Shown here piece by piece: positions 42,707-51,530 of a stretch of 64,000 nucleotides of DNA (its first letter is position 1; the number at the start of each line of letters is the position of its first letter). The position numbers were made by a program, and so were the translations under genes. Location: assembly GCF_003148625.1 (NCBI RefSeq), contig NZ_QGGO01000006.1, positions 1-64,000 of the forward strand, given 5' to 3'. The DNA is from Arcicella aurantiaca. Its GTDB lineage: Bacteria > Bacteroidota > Bacteroidia > Cytophagales > Spirosomataceae. The notes beneath the pieces were generated by a model, which saw only the letters and a program-made list of their open reading frames with translations, was not told the DNA's origin and searched no databases.

Positions 42707-44170
42707 CTACTTTCTTCTTTCTTTCAATTCTCTTTCAAGTTTCAATTCCATCGCTTTGTCAATTTCATAGCCAATCACTAAAATTGCTCCGAGAATAAAA
42801 ATGATTCCGGGATAAATACTCACAGACATTTTAATCCCCGAGACTGCTTCTGCCGTTTGGTTCGCTTGTTCTGCCACATAACCATAGTTTGAAAGTAAAG
42901 CTGCACCGATTGCTCCACCAATACTCAAACCTGCTTTTAAACCAAAAATCATGGCTGAGAAAATAATGGCAGTTGCCCGACGATTATTTTTCCATTCGCT
43001 ATAATCAGCCACATCCGCAATCATTGCCCAAAGTAGTGGAATCGTTACGCCATAGGTAAATCCGTGTAAAATTTGGGTGATGAAAACGATGTCGATTGAA
43101 TCCGTTGCATAGAAATTAAACATGATTAAACACAAGGCTGAAAGCGTCAAGAAAATGCCAAAAATGTTACGTTTTCCGAATTTATCAGCCAAAGGTTTTG
43201 AGAACATAATACCCACAATCATGAAGATAATTCCACCTGCATTGAACAAACTATTGGCTGAAGTTGGGGCATCTTCTGGCCATTCAAATTTCCCTAAACC
43301 TAAACCTGTGATGGTTTCGTTCAAGCCAACAATGAAGCGATTAAAACCAATGCTCTCCAAAAATGTGGCTTGTGCTTCGGGATTCAAATAATACTTGAAA
43401 TAGTAAATGTACATTCCTCCTTTCAAGGATAAAGTAATGAAAACCAAAATGGTAAGCAAAAGCATAATCACCCATGGACGGTTTTTTACTAAATCGGAAA
43501 GGTCTTGTGAGATACTGTTTTTCTCGGTGACAGGCGGTACAATTCTTTCTTTGGTGGTAAGAAAAGTAATGATAAAGCAAATAACCCCTACGACTGCAAA
43601 AAAGAGCATAACTTTCTCAAAACCAACGGCTTTATCGCCATGACCCAAAGAAAGTGCCAAAGGTAAAAGTAAAGATTGAATGATGAATTGAGCCACCATT
43701 ACCGCCACAAATCGGTAAGAAGATAGACTATTTCGGTCAGACATATCGCCCGTCATCACCCCACTGAGGGCAGAATAAGGAAGATTATTGGCTGAATAAA
43801 CCAATACCAAAGATAGATAAGTGATTAATGCGTAAATGACTTTTCCCGTTTCGCTGAAATCGGGCGTTGAGAAAGCCAAAAGGGAAATCACACCAAAAGG
43901 AATAGATGTCCAAAGTAACCAAGGGCGGAATTTTCCCCAACGAGTAGAAGTTCTATCGGCAATAATTCCCATCAAAACATTGAAAAATGCTCCAATAATT
44001 CCACCCGTAAAGATGATTAAACTGGCTTTTCCTGCGGGAATTTTATACACATCAGTATAAAAATAGGCTAAAAAAGTCATTAGGGTTTGGAAGATTAAAT
44101 TGGCGGCTAAATCGCCAAGACTGTAACCAATCTTTTCTAAAACAGATAATTTTTGAGATGTTTGATTCAT
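42707..44170 (-). CDS. GPH-family (glycoside-pentoside-hexuronide:cation) symporter
   Basis: A 487-residue inner-membrane carrier with about twelve hydrophobic segments. Family features are EKIGYSLGDLAANLIFQTLM at the N-terminus, GIIADRTSTRWGKFRPWLLW (the MFS/GPH loop 2-3 motif), SANNLPYSALSGVMTGD and IADVADYSEWKNNRRATAI. It imports glycosides or pentosides with Na+ or H+. Between GH43 and GH10 xylanase genes, with 19 bases to the latter, it most likely takes up xylo-oligosaccharides, as XynT-type proteins do. Confidence 0.9.
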   Translation of the reverse strand: MNQTSQKLSVLEKIGYSLGDLAANLIFQTLMTFLAYFYTDVYKIPAGKASLIIFTGGIIGAFFNVLMGIIADRTSTRWGKFRPWLLWTSIPFGVISLLAFSTPDFSETGKVIYALITYLSLVLVYSANNLPYSALSGVMTGDMSDRNSLSSYRFVAVMVAQFIIQSLLLPLALSLGHGDKAVGFEKVMLFFAVVGVICFIITFLTTKERIVPPVTEKNSISQDLSDLVKNRPWVIMLLLTILVFITLSLKGGMYIYYFKYYLNPEAQATFLESIGFNRFIVGLNETITGLGLGKFEWPEDAPTSANSLFNAGGIIFMIVGIMFSKPLADKFGKRNIFGIFLTLSALCLIMFNFYATDSIDIVFITQILHGFTYGVTIPLLWAMIADVADYSEWKNNRRATAIIFSAMIFGLKAGLSIGGAIGAALLSNYGYVAEQANQTAEAVSGIKMSVSIYPGIIFILGAILVIGYEIDKAMELKLERELKERRK

Positions 44171-44189
44171 AATTTTGGGTTTGGATAAA

Positions 44190-45317
44190 TTAATTCGTGG
44201 TTGTTTTCTTTAAGTTGATAAGTGAATGATAGGCTTTTTTGCCCTCAAAAGTTCTGTCGAAAAGTAAAGGATAATTTGTGCGGTTTTTGATTGGCCAACC
44301 ATTCAACCAAGAATGACTGTCATTTACTCCCCAAAATGTCACTCGACTTATTTTATCTTTATGCTTTAAGAATATTTTAAACAAATTTTCGTAGCGATTG
44401 GCAAGTTTATTTTGAACAGAATCAGGCAAAGAGTCTTTGTACGGATTCATTTTAGGGTTTTCTTCAAAACGTTGGTTCACGTCAGCACCTTTCAAATCCC
44501 AAGGATTGGGCAAAACCGTATAATCCAATTCTGTAAAAGCTACTTTTATTCCTAATTGAGAAAACTCAATAATGGCATCTTCAATATCTTTTAGGTTCTC
44601 ACTATTAATACTCCAATGTCCTTGAATACCCACTCCATTTATTTTTGTGCCACTGGCTTGAAGTTTTTTGATAAGTTCAATTGCCCCTTTGCGTTTTGCG
44701 GGTTGTTCAATGTTATAATCATTGTAATAAAGTTCAGCTTTAGGGTCAGTTTTAGCGGCTAAATCAAAGGCTTCTTTAATGTAATTTTCACCAAATTTAT
44801 TCAGAAATACAGATTTTCGTAATGTTCCATCGTCATTAAGTGCCTCATTTACAACGTCCCAGCTATTAATTTTCCCTGCATATCTACCCGCCACCGATTT
44901 GATGTGTTCAGTCATAAATAACCGCAAAGAATCAGCACTGTTGATTTTGCTCACAAAAGCAGGCAATTGAGAATGCCAAACCAAAGTATGCCCGACGATA
45001 TACATTTTATTTTTCTGTCCAAACTCAACAAATTTATCAGCTTCAGCAAAATTATATTGGTTAAATTCGGGATGAATAATTTGAGATTTCATGATATTTT
45101 CAGGCGTAATAGCATTGAATTCTTGTTTGATTAGCTCATTTGCTTTAGCATCTTTTTCATAAATATGCTCTACGCCCAAAGCTGTACCAATCAGGAAATC
45201 ATCATGAAAAGCTATTTTTAGCGAATGAGAATTTTTCTGTCCCAAAACCATATTTGAAACCAAAAAGCTAATAATTAGACCTTTGAAAATTGTTTTTTTA
45301 ATACGCTGATTATCCAT
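44190..45317 (-). CDS. Glycoside hydrolase family 10 endo-1,4-beta-xylanase
   Basis: A 375-residue secreted xylanase with signal peptide/anchor (about 1-26, SNMVLGQ). The GH10 barrel shows GTALGVEHIYE, NAITPENIMKSQII, GHTLVWHSQLPAF, the acid/base glutamate E158 in NSWDVVNEALNDDG and the nucleophile E263 in VAFTELDYTV; GIQGHWSIN and WGVNDSHSW complete the active site. Domain length is normal and no carbohydrate-binding module is attached. It hydrolyses xylan backbone; products would enter through the symporter encoded just after it in the operon. Confidence 0.94.
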   Translation of the reverse strand: MDNQRIKKTIFKGLIISFLVSNMVLGQKNSHSLKIAFHDDFLIGTALGVEHIYEKDAKANELIKQEFNAITPENIMKSQIIHPEFNQYNFAEADKFVEFGQKNKMYIVGHTLVWHSQLPAFVSKINSADSLRLFMTEHIKSVAGRYAGKINSWDVVNEALNDDGTLRKSVFLNKFGENYIKEAFDLAAKTDPKAELYYNDYNIEQPAKRKGAIELIKKLQASGTKINGVGIQGHWSINSENLKDIEDAIIEFSQLGIKVAFTELDYTVLPNPWDLKGADVNQRFEENPKMNPYKDSLPDSVQNKLANRYENLFKIFLKHKDKISRVTFWGVNDSHSWLNGWPIKNRTNYPLLFDRTFEGKKAYHSLINLKKTTTN

Positions 45318-45901
45318 AGTTTATAACTTGTTTACTTTTTTATAAAAATCCTCAAGCCAAATTATCTGGTATTGGCTAAGGTTGAACCCAAAATCATTGG
45401 CTTATTCTTTAAAGACAAAGCACTAACAATTTATGGTCATACTTACAAGTCTAAAATTGTGACCACTACCGCAAAGGTGAAAGTTTTTTTTTATTAAAAT
45501 ATTCAAATTAGAAATAAAAATACTGCTATTCCTCAATAATTACATATTAGAAATGCTTAGTTAATCTCGTAAAAACTTCCTGTTTTGAGAAATAAGTATT
45601 GTATTTTGAAGTATTTGAAGTGAAATTTTAAAGGATAACAGAGCAAGGGGAATGCTCATTTTGAAAAGATTTTGGTAAAATTGTGGATATACAAGAATAT
45701 AAATAGGGATTAGAATTTATACCAGTTTTAAATATTCGGAGCGTATTTTACGGAACTCATACACGCAATATCTTTTTAAAATTAGTATTAGTTATTGGGT
45801 GAGAATAATCAAACTCATGAAAACTTAAAAGACATAGTTTTTAGCAGTTCGAAAGAGAAAATTTGAATAGGTGCATAACTTAAAACTATCTTATGTGTGG
45901 A
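45318..45901. other. 584-base AT-rich spacer without a gene
   Basis: The largest gene-free gap on the minus side. It must contain the promoter of the xylanase-symporter-GH43 unit. I found no exact TAnnTTTG on the minus strand; the nearest is TATTCTTG (45692-45699), one mismatch. No long inverted repeat and no ORF of note, in contrast to most spacers here. Confidence 0.5.
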
Positions 45902-47461
45902 TTACATCTTCACCAAAACCTTCTTCAATTTTCCAGCATGACAAATTTCTTTTCCGTCTAAATATATCCTAAATCCTTTCCCTTTTTGATATTTTTTGCC
46001 TGTTTTATCCCAAAGAATTGTTAGGTTTTTCCCGTGATATTGTACTTTATCTAAACAAAACCAGTCCCATTGTTGGGCAGTAATGATGGGCGAAACTTCT
46101 AAGATATTGTCTTCTCGTGGCTTTAAACCGACTAAATCATTAATTATCAAATCGGCAAAACCTGAGTGATTGTAGAATTTACTTCGAGGATTATCGCCTT
46201 TCAACCATTCGCCATTTTTCTCATCTTGATATTCTCCTAAATACAATTTTCCATTCATTTGATGTGAATTGGCGTATTTCCAAAGTTCATCATAAAAAAG
46301 CTGTTTACTCGCCTTTCCATGATTTTTGTAATTATTCAAAACATTAGACAAACCTTTGAGTGTCTGGGTAGTAGCAAAAGGCCAAACCGCTCCGTCCCAC
46401 TCGCAACTATGTCCCGAACCATGTGTTCTGAACAAAGGATGACGACGCTCTGCCGTAGTAATGCCCCATTTGGCATTAAACCCCAATGTATCTGATAAAT
46501 GATTCCATTGACTTGCATAATTGGCTTTATCATCGGGCAAATTAAAATACCAAGGAATAAAACCAAGTGCCTCACGAGCATTGCAAAGTGTATTTCCTTT
46601 TTCTAATTTTACCTTAAAAAAAGTTGCTTTTTCGTCCCAAAGAGAATCCATTACCGCTTTTTTTAAGAAAATTGCTTTTTGAATATATTTAGAAAAGATG
46701 CTGTCGTTCTTCGCAATTTTTGCCATTTTTGAAAGTGCCAAAGCATTTCCGTACATATAACTGTTGATGGTCGGGCGAATATTTTTATCCTTTCTTCCCC
46801 CACTGATAGATTCTTCCATCGCATCTTTTACATCAAATTGATAGAACATTCCATTGTGTAATTGCTTTTCAGTTTCCCAAAGTTTATAGTCGTTTGAGAG
46901 CGTAATTAGATTTTTTTCGATGAAAGATTTGTCCAAATTGACCAAATAACGATTGTAAACGGCATCATCAATCCAACTGCTAAAACCATGAAATCGTTGA
47001 ACGTTATGTTTAGGGTCGATGTGTAACCAAAAATTGATATAATCGTCTGCTATTTTTTGATTGTGCAACCAACGAGCTTCGTAAATATGATGCCCCAAAG
47101 CACTACTGATGGCATTATGCTTGCCTGCGTGTTTGGCAGGTGTGATAAATTCTGTGAAAATAAAGCCATCGAAAGTTTGTTTTAAGTGCTTTCGCATTGC
47201 CCACCAACGATAATAATATACGGTCTGAATCACCGAATCAGGACATTCAAAAAGGGGGATATTTTCTGATAACCATTTGAAAGATTCTTTGTTTGGAATA
47301 TAATTTACAACGGCTTCTTCGCTATCCAATGCGTTGAATTGCGTTACATATTTGGCTAATTTTTCATCATTCAATACGGTACTTTTCTGACTAAATGACG
47401 TATTAAATGACAAAAAGTAAATCAAAAATAGTAAGTAATTGCATTTTCCTATAATTTTCAT
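45902..47461 (-). CDS. Secreted (alpha/alpha)6 glycosidase, MGH1/GH63-like
   Basis: A 519-residue secreted protein (signal peptide about 1-24, NTSFSQ). The sequence is helical and tryptophan-rich, as in (alpha/alpha)6 toroids: YYYRWWAMRKHL, HAGKHNAISSALGHHIYEAR, FHGFSSWIDDAVYNR, HSCEWDGAVWPFATTQTLKG and FYNHSGFADLIINDLVGLKP. The last two motifs are characteristic of the MGH1-like/GH63-related domain. A short C-terminal beta segment follows (about 465-519). The acid is probably the aspartate in EWDGAVWP or nearby, but I cannot fix the substrate. It sits between the xylanase and GH67-like genes and may trim side chains. Confidence 0.7.
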   Translation of the reverse strand: MKIIGKCNYLLFLIYFLSFNTSFSQKSTVLNDEKLAKYVTQFNALDSEEAVVNYIPNKESFKWLSENIPLFECPDSVIQTVYYYRWWAMRKHLKQTFDGFIFTEFITPAKHAGKHNAISSALGHHIYEARWLHNQKIADDYINFWLHIDPKHNVQRFHGFSSWIDDAVYNRYLVNLDKSFIEKNLITLSNDYKLWETEKQLHNGMFYQFDVKDAMEESISGGRKDKNIRPTINSYMYGNALALSKMAKIAKNDSIFSKYIQKAIFLKKAVMDSLWDEKATFFKVKLEKGNTLCNAREALGFIPWYFNLPDDKANYASQWNHLSDTLGFNAKWGITTAERRHPLFRTHGSGHSCEWDGAVWPFATTQTLKGLSNVLNNYKNHGKASKQLFYDELWKYANSHQMNGKLYLGEYQDEKNGEWLKGDNPRSKFYNHSGFADLIINDLVGLKPREDNILEVSPIITAQQWDWFCLDKVQYHGKNLTILWDKTGKKYQKGKGFRIYLDGKEICHAGKLKKVLVKM

Positions 47462-47486
47462 TTTCAGCTAATATTTAGTAAAATTA

Positions 47487-47641
47487 AAGGTTAAGCTTCT
47501 CCGAAGCTGTTGGAATTTCCCATTTTTTTCTACAAATGTTATACTTCTCCGAAGTAATATTAAGATTAATTACTTCGGAGAAGTATGACCTTTGTAGTAA
47601 GTTATAGAATGTTCAACACAGCTTCAGAGAAGCTTAACCTT
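47487..47641. repeat. Nested palindromes of CTTCTCCGAAG words
   Basis: The outer arms AAGGTTAAGCTTCTCCGAAG (from 47487) and its complement (to 47641) enclose a second inverted pair (TACAAATGTTATACTTCTCC near 47531 and its imperfect complement to 47596), itself closing on ATTAAGATTAAT. It fills most of the spacer between the MGH1-like and GH67-like genes. The nested arrangement looks like one palindromic element inside another. Confidence 0.83.
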
Positions 47642-47710
47642 AATTGTTTTTTAAAATTTTATGGGATAATTTACGAACATCCCATTTCCTAATAGTACTT
47701 AAAACAGTGT

Positions 47711-50455
47711 TTACTCAAACAACCAATCTATATTTTTGGCATTTCCTGCCAAACCTGCATCGAATACTTTTAGGTCTTGTTTTCCTTCCACAAAACCCAA
47801 AACTAAGGCAACACCTTTGCCCAAAGTCAGCGTATTTGCTCCTGCCTCAAAAGTGTAAGTATGGATATTCACAGAACCCCAATTTCCTGCCAAAAGAGCA
47901 TTCGTAATTTTAGCTTCCGACTGTCCATAATTATTGGCAGAAGCATCTATTTCAAGTTGTGGTTTAGGCAAGAAAATACTCTTTTTTGCACTATACATTT
48001 GCTGACTTTCATTGAAATATCCCACTAAAACTTTCACAGGTATTTTGCATGAAAATTCCAATTTTGTGCCTTCCAATATTTGTTTATTTTTAGAGAACTG
48101 AACGCCTTTTAAAAACTTCAATTCAGGAGCTATTTCATTAATAATCAAAGATGTATCTGACAAAAGTGTTTGTCCTTTTTCTGATAAATATTGTCCATCA
48201 ATTTTAGAAATGAAAGAAATTTCAGCAGGTTTAAGATATTGTATTTCAGCCTTTTTGTCTGATTTTACATGATGCAAAGAATCAATACAAAACTTAAAAC
48301 GATTTAATTCTTTCTGGAAAACGGGCAACATTTCTTTCCAATGAATAAAAGTTGCATCAACGCCACGCATCGGGATTTTGCGTTGCTTAGTTTGCATACT
48401 GTTGGCGTACAAATAGGCGTCTTTTGTAAGGTTTGTCAAGGTTGAATAATGTTTCACACTCTCTTCCAAACGTGGTAAAGCCTTTTCTAAATCATGCACA
48501 TTATTACTGTATTTAAACCGTAAAATATCCAATGAAGCCAATGCTTTTTCGGCATAAAAATTAGCCATTGCATGATAACAACGAACATCATTTTTCAATC
48601 TTTCAAATTCAGCTTTATCTTTAACCGACTGACTATCAATGGAATTAATAGCATCAAGAGCTTTTTGAGCGTGTTTTTTCACTTCTTCGGCAATTTGCAA
48701 GGGAGTTTCTCCAATATGTTTTTCGCCTTTCCAATCTTTTTCGGCATAATCAATAATTTTCTCACCTTCGGGAGCTTCTGATTCGTACAATAAATTCAGT
48801 AAACTATAACGATACGGATTTATTAATTGGGTCATTAACATTCCCAAAGTCAAAGTCTGACGATTGCCGTCTGTAATGCCGTATCTACGAAGCAGTTTAG
48901 GAGCAATTTCGCCTGTTTCTTCATAAGCCAAAAGCACTTTTTTTGCTTGATTTTCATTCAACCCAAACTTTTTTGCAATATGATTTTGCCAAAAAACTTC
49001 TTCCTCATTTCGTTCACGATTTGACTTCCAAGCATATCTCGCCCATGTTTTATACCACATTTCATCACGGTCGAGTTGCAAAATTCGTTGAGACGTTTTG
49101 TCGGCTGTATAAGGCCAATCCCAATACGAAGCCTGTGGATACAAATGCAAAGCGTTCGCCTCATACACATTGTGCATTGCCTGTACCGATTTCTGAATAA
49201 AGTCGGGTGAACTATATCGGAAAGGCTCTAAATTTGACAATAAATGGACATTTTCAACATGAACCGTTCCAATTCTGCTCAATTTTCGGTGCAATTCTGC
49301 CCATGAACCTCTTGGTGTATAGGTCGTCAGAGCTTCACCATTATACTTTGCCATTGTATATAAATTTTTGTACAAAGGCAAAGCATCTTTCATCACTCTT
49401 GGAGCGTCAGAATCATGAGCTCGTAAAACAATGGGCGGTTCGTTGTTACTATGAATCGCTTTCAAACCATCTTGTACTCCCGGAATAATCGTTTTCGTAA
49501 ACCAATCGACATCGTCTTGTCCTGCTCCTTCCATCGCTTCGCCGAGTGTAATTAATAAGCCAACATTTGGATATTTCTCCACAAAAGCAGCAATTGATTT
49601 ACGAGTATAATCCGCAATCAATGGGATTATCGGGCGATTTCTGTCTTGTGTCTTAATTTTATGATGCTCTGCAAAAGGCTTTGAAACGATGATATTATAA
49701 AACATTTGAATCACCCAAATACCTCTTTTGTCGGCTTCTTGCGTTAAAAAACGATACATTTCTTCATTTTTCTGGAAGGTTGCTTCGTCAACCTCTACCG
49801 CATACGGATAATCTTTTAGTTTTACCAAAGACGCAAACGGATGCCCATTCCACAGATAAAGCGAATTGTAACGATTCTCAACCATCATGTCTAAATACTT
49901 CAACCACAATGCTTTATCATAAAACCAAGGAAACGACTCGGGTGTATATGGATACTCGTAAACTTCACGGTCGGGTAAAAGTTTTGGTTTTTGAAGACCA
50001 ACACAAGTGCCACGCAAAACCATTTCGGGAACTTCTGTAACAGAGAGTTCTTGTGGAATTTTCTTGTTCTCTTTGATTCTATTAGCTAAGTCTAAACAAG
50101 CGTACAAAACGCCAGAATCATCTTTCCCGATAAGCTGAAACGGTTTTTTATCTGTTTTCTGAATCAAATAGCTTTCTTTCTTTTTAATTAACAAAGTATC
50201 TGCTGAATAGATTTTCAGCAGATTTTCGCCATTTTTTCTAATGACAATATCATTATTTTGAGCTTGCGAAAAATCATTTGTAGAAATTTTTATTTGATAA
50301 CCGAATGAGCGTAAAGATTCACTCAGTTTTTCAATTCCAAAGGCTTGTCGCACACCTGATTTTCCATCCGTATAAATGGTAATTTTGTTTGATTTTTGAG
50401 CGATTAATGGCGTGAAAATCAAGCAGAAGAAGAATATTTTTAATATCTTGTTCAT
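47711..50455 (-). CDS. Secreted GH67/GH20-like glycosidase (alpha-glucuronidase-type)
   Basis: The frame extends to an ATG at 50476, but the ATG at 50455 begins a proper signal peptide (MNKILKIFFFCLIFTPLIAQ), giving 914 residues. An N-terminal alpha/beta domain of the GH20/GH67 N-terminal type (about 25-140) precedes a barrel with LKYLDMMVENRYNSLYLWNG, DKRGIWVIQMFYNIIV and LLITLGEAMEGAGQDDVDWF (acidic residues in the GEAMEG region). A helical region follows (about 560-720) and a C-terminal beta domain (about 740-914). It resembles proteins annotated alpha-glucuronidase or alpha-galacturonidase; no assay-level motif decides. The cluster would fit glucuronoxylan side-chain removal. Confidence 0.62.
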   Translation of the reverse strand: MNKILKIFFFCLIFTPLIAQKSNKITIYTDGKSGVRQAFGIEKLSESLRSFGYQIKISTNDFSQAQNNDIVIRKNGENLLKIYSADTLLIKKKESYLIQKTDKKPFQLIGKDDSGVLYACLDLANRIKENKKIPQELSVTEVPEMVLRGTCVGLQKPKLLPDREVYEYPYTPESFPWFYDKALWLKYLDMMVENRYNSLYLWNGHPFASLVKLKDYPYAVEVDEATFQKNEEMYRFLTQEADKRGIWVIQMFYNIIVSKPFAEHHKIKTQDRNRPIIPLIADYTRKSIAAFVEKYPNVGLLITLGEAMEGAGQDDVDWFTKTIIPGVQDGLKAIHSNNEPPIVLRAHDSDAPRVMKDALPLYKNLYTMAKYNGEALTTYTPRGSWAELHRKLSRIGTVHVENVHLLSNLEPFRYSSPDFIQKSVQAMHNVYEANALHLYPQASYWDWPYTADKTSQRILQLDRDEMWYKTWARYAWKSNRERNEEEVFWQNHIAKKFGLNENQAKKVLLAYEETGEIAPKLLRRYGITDGNRQTLTLGMLMTQLINPYRYSLLNLLYESEAPEGEKIIDYAEKDWKGEKHIGETPLQIAEEVKKHAQKALDAINSIDSQSVKDKAEFERLKNDVRCYHAMANFYAEKALASLDILRFKYSNNVHDLEKALPRLEESVKHYSTLTNLTKDAYLYANSMQTKQRKIPMRGVDATFIHWKEMLPVFQKELNRFKFCIDSLHHVKSDKKAEIQYLKPAEISFISKIDGQYLSEKGQTLLSDTSLIINEIAPELKFLKGVQFSKNKQILEGTKLEFSCKIPVKVLVGYFNESQQMYSAKKSIFLPKPQLEIDASANNYGQSEAKITNALLAGNWGSVNIHTYTFEAGANTLTLGKGVALVLGFVEGKQDLKVFDAGLAGNAKNIDWLFE

Positions 50456-50510
50456 TTGGAGACAGGATTGAATCATCTTGTTTGAGATTAGAAACTAATA
50501 TAGAGATTTA

Positions 50511-50602
50511 AACCTCACCCCCAACCCCCTCTCCAAAAAAGAGGGGGCTTTTCCCTCAGAGTAATCTCCCCTCTCTTGCGGAGAGGGGTTGGGGGTGAGG
50601 TT
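50511..50602. repeat. G/C-rich palindrome AACCTCACCCCCAACCCCCT
   Basis: The outer arm AACCTCACCCCCAACCCC (from 50511) pairs with GGTTGGGGGTGAGGTT (to about 50602). Inner pairs CCCCCTCTCC.../GAGGGGG and CTCCCCTCTC/GAGAGGGG form sub-hairpins. Its base composition is far above that of the neighbouring AT-rich DNA, which points to an acquired element. Similar CCTCACCCCCAACCCCCTCT words are, from memory, widespread in unrelated genomes. Confidence 0.85.
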
Positions 50603-50605
50603 TTT

Positions 50606-51463
50606 CTACTGAAAAATACTTTTCAAATATGCCGTATTTGCTCCGTAATTTCCTTTTACGTCACGTGGTTTTGTGGCATCTCTTGACCTTTCAATTACCA
50701 ACCACCCAGACCATTTCATTTTATCCAATGTCTTTTTGATTTTTTTCATGTCAATTTCGGGGTCATTTTGTAGCCAAACACCATCTTTATTGGTGCAGTG
50801 CATCATGCTAATACGTTGTTTACCGAGCGTTTTCAATTCTTTGTACAAATCTCGTCCTTCTTTTAAAGGCGTTGAGAAATTGAAATAAATTTTAATGGCT
50901 GGACTACCAATTTCTGCTAATAACTTTACTTCTTCGTTAGCACTCAGAGCCGTTTCAATAGCGATGGTTACGCCTGCTTTTTCTGCTAATTTCCCTGCAA
51001 TTTTCAGCCTATTTACCACCGAATCACGAACACTTGGATTTTGTTTTAAATCGCACTGAACGCCCATTGGCAAAAAACCAACTTTTACATTCATCAATTG
51101 CATCGTTTTTATACAATCTTCAATGGATTTTAGGTATTCTTCTCTTCCGCAAAATGACTGAGCATAATAACCTGTCATGGCTAATGAACAAAATTCAATA
51201 TTTTGCTCTTTGGCTTTGTCAATAAACTGTTTTCGGATAGAATCAACGGCTAACTGATTTTCAAAAGTTGGGCGTTTTCCTAATCCGCCCATATCAAGTT
51301 CTAAACCGTCTGCACCTATTTGTTTGGCAAGTGTAATTGCTCCTAATTTTTGTCTTTTCAACAACATTAAATCTATCACCGCAATTTTGTATCGTTGATT
51401 ATTTTGGGCATATAAACTTCCAAAGGAAATAATCATGCAAAGAAGTATAAGTATCTTTTTCAT
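50606..51463 (-). CDS. Secreted xylose-isomerase-like TIM-barrel protein
   Basis: A 285-residue protein of the sugar phosphate isomerase/epimerase (AP_endonuc_2) fold with a signal peptide (about 1-19, GSLYAQ). Barrel features are ADGLELDMGGLGKRP, VTIAIETALSANE (metal glutamate), KIYFNFSTPLKEG (asparagine where many relatives have aspartate), RISMMHCTNKDG and WLVIERSRDATKPR (metal histidine and glutamate). Secretion rules out a cytoplasmic sugar-phosphate substrate. In Bacteroidota, exported members often accompany Gfo/Idh/MocA oxidoreductases in 3-keto-sugar chemistry, and such an oxidoreductase lies at the window end. The reaction is unproven. Confidence 0.78.
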   Translation of the reverse strand: MKKILILLCMIISFGSLYAQNNQRYKIAVIDLMLLKRQKLGAITLAKQIGADGLELDMGGLGKRPTFENQLAVDSIRKQFIDKAKEQNIEFCSLAMTGYYAQSFCGREEYLKSIEDCIKTMQLMNVKVGFLPMGVQCDLKQNPSVRDSVVNRLKIAGKLAEKAGVTIAIETALSANEEVKLLAEIGSPAIKIYFNFSTPLKEGRDLYKELKTLGKQRISMMHCTNKDGVWLQNDPEIDMKKIKKTLDKMKWSGWLVIERSRDATKPRDVKGNYGANTAYLKSIFQ

Positions 51464-51474
51464 AGGTTCTTTTT

Positions 51475-51529
51475 AGTAACACAGACTTTAGTCTGTAAAT
51501 TTTACGAACAGACTGAAGTCTGTGTTACT
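51475..51529. repeat. Palindrome AGTAACACAGACTTTAGTCT
   Basis: Arms AGTAACACAGACTTTAGTCT... (51475-51496) and ACAGACTGAAGTCTGTGTTA... (51508-51529) with one or two mismatches. Inside each arm AGACTTTAGTCT / GACTGAAGTC is itself a palindrome. It sits one base from the stop of the next gene on the minus strand. Confidence 0.83.
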
Positions 51530-51530
51530 T

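Noticed and set aside
45318-45901. A hidden small gene or RNA in the largest spacer
   Set aside because: No open frame with a plausible start, no strong hairpin and no recognisable riboswitch-type motif. Short AT-rich matches are not enough to call a feature.
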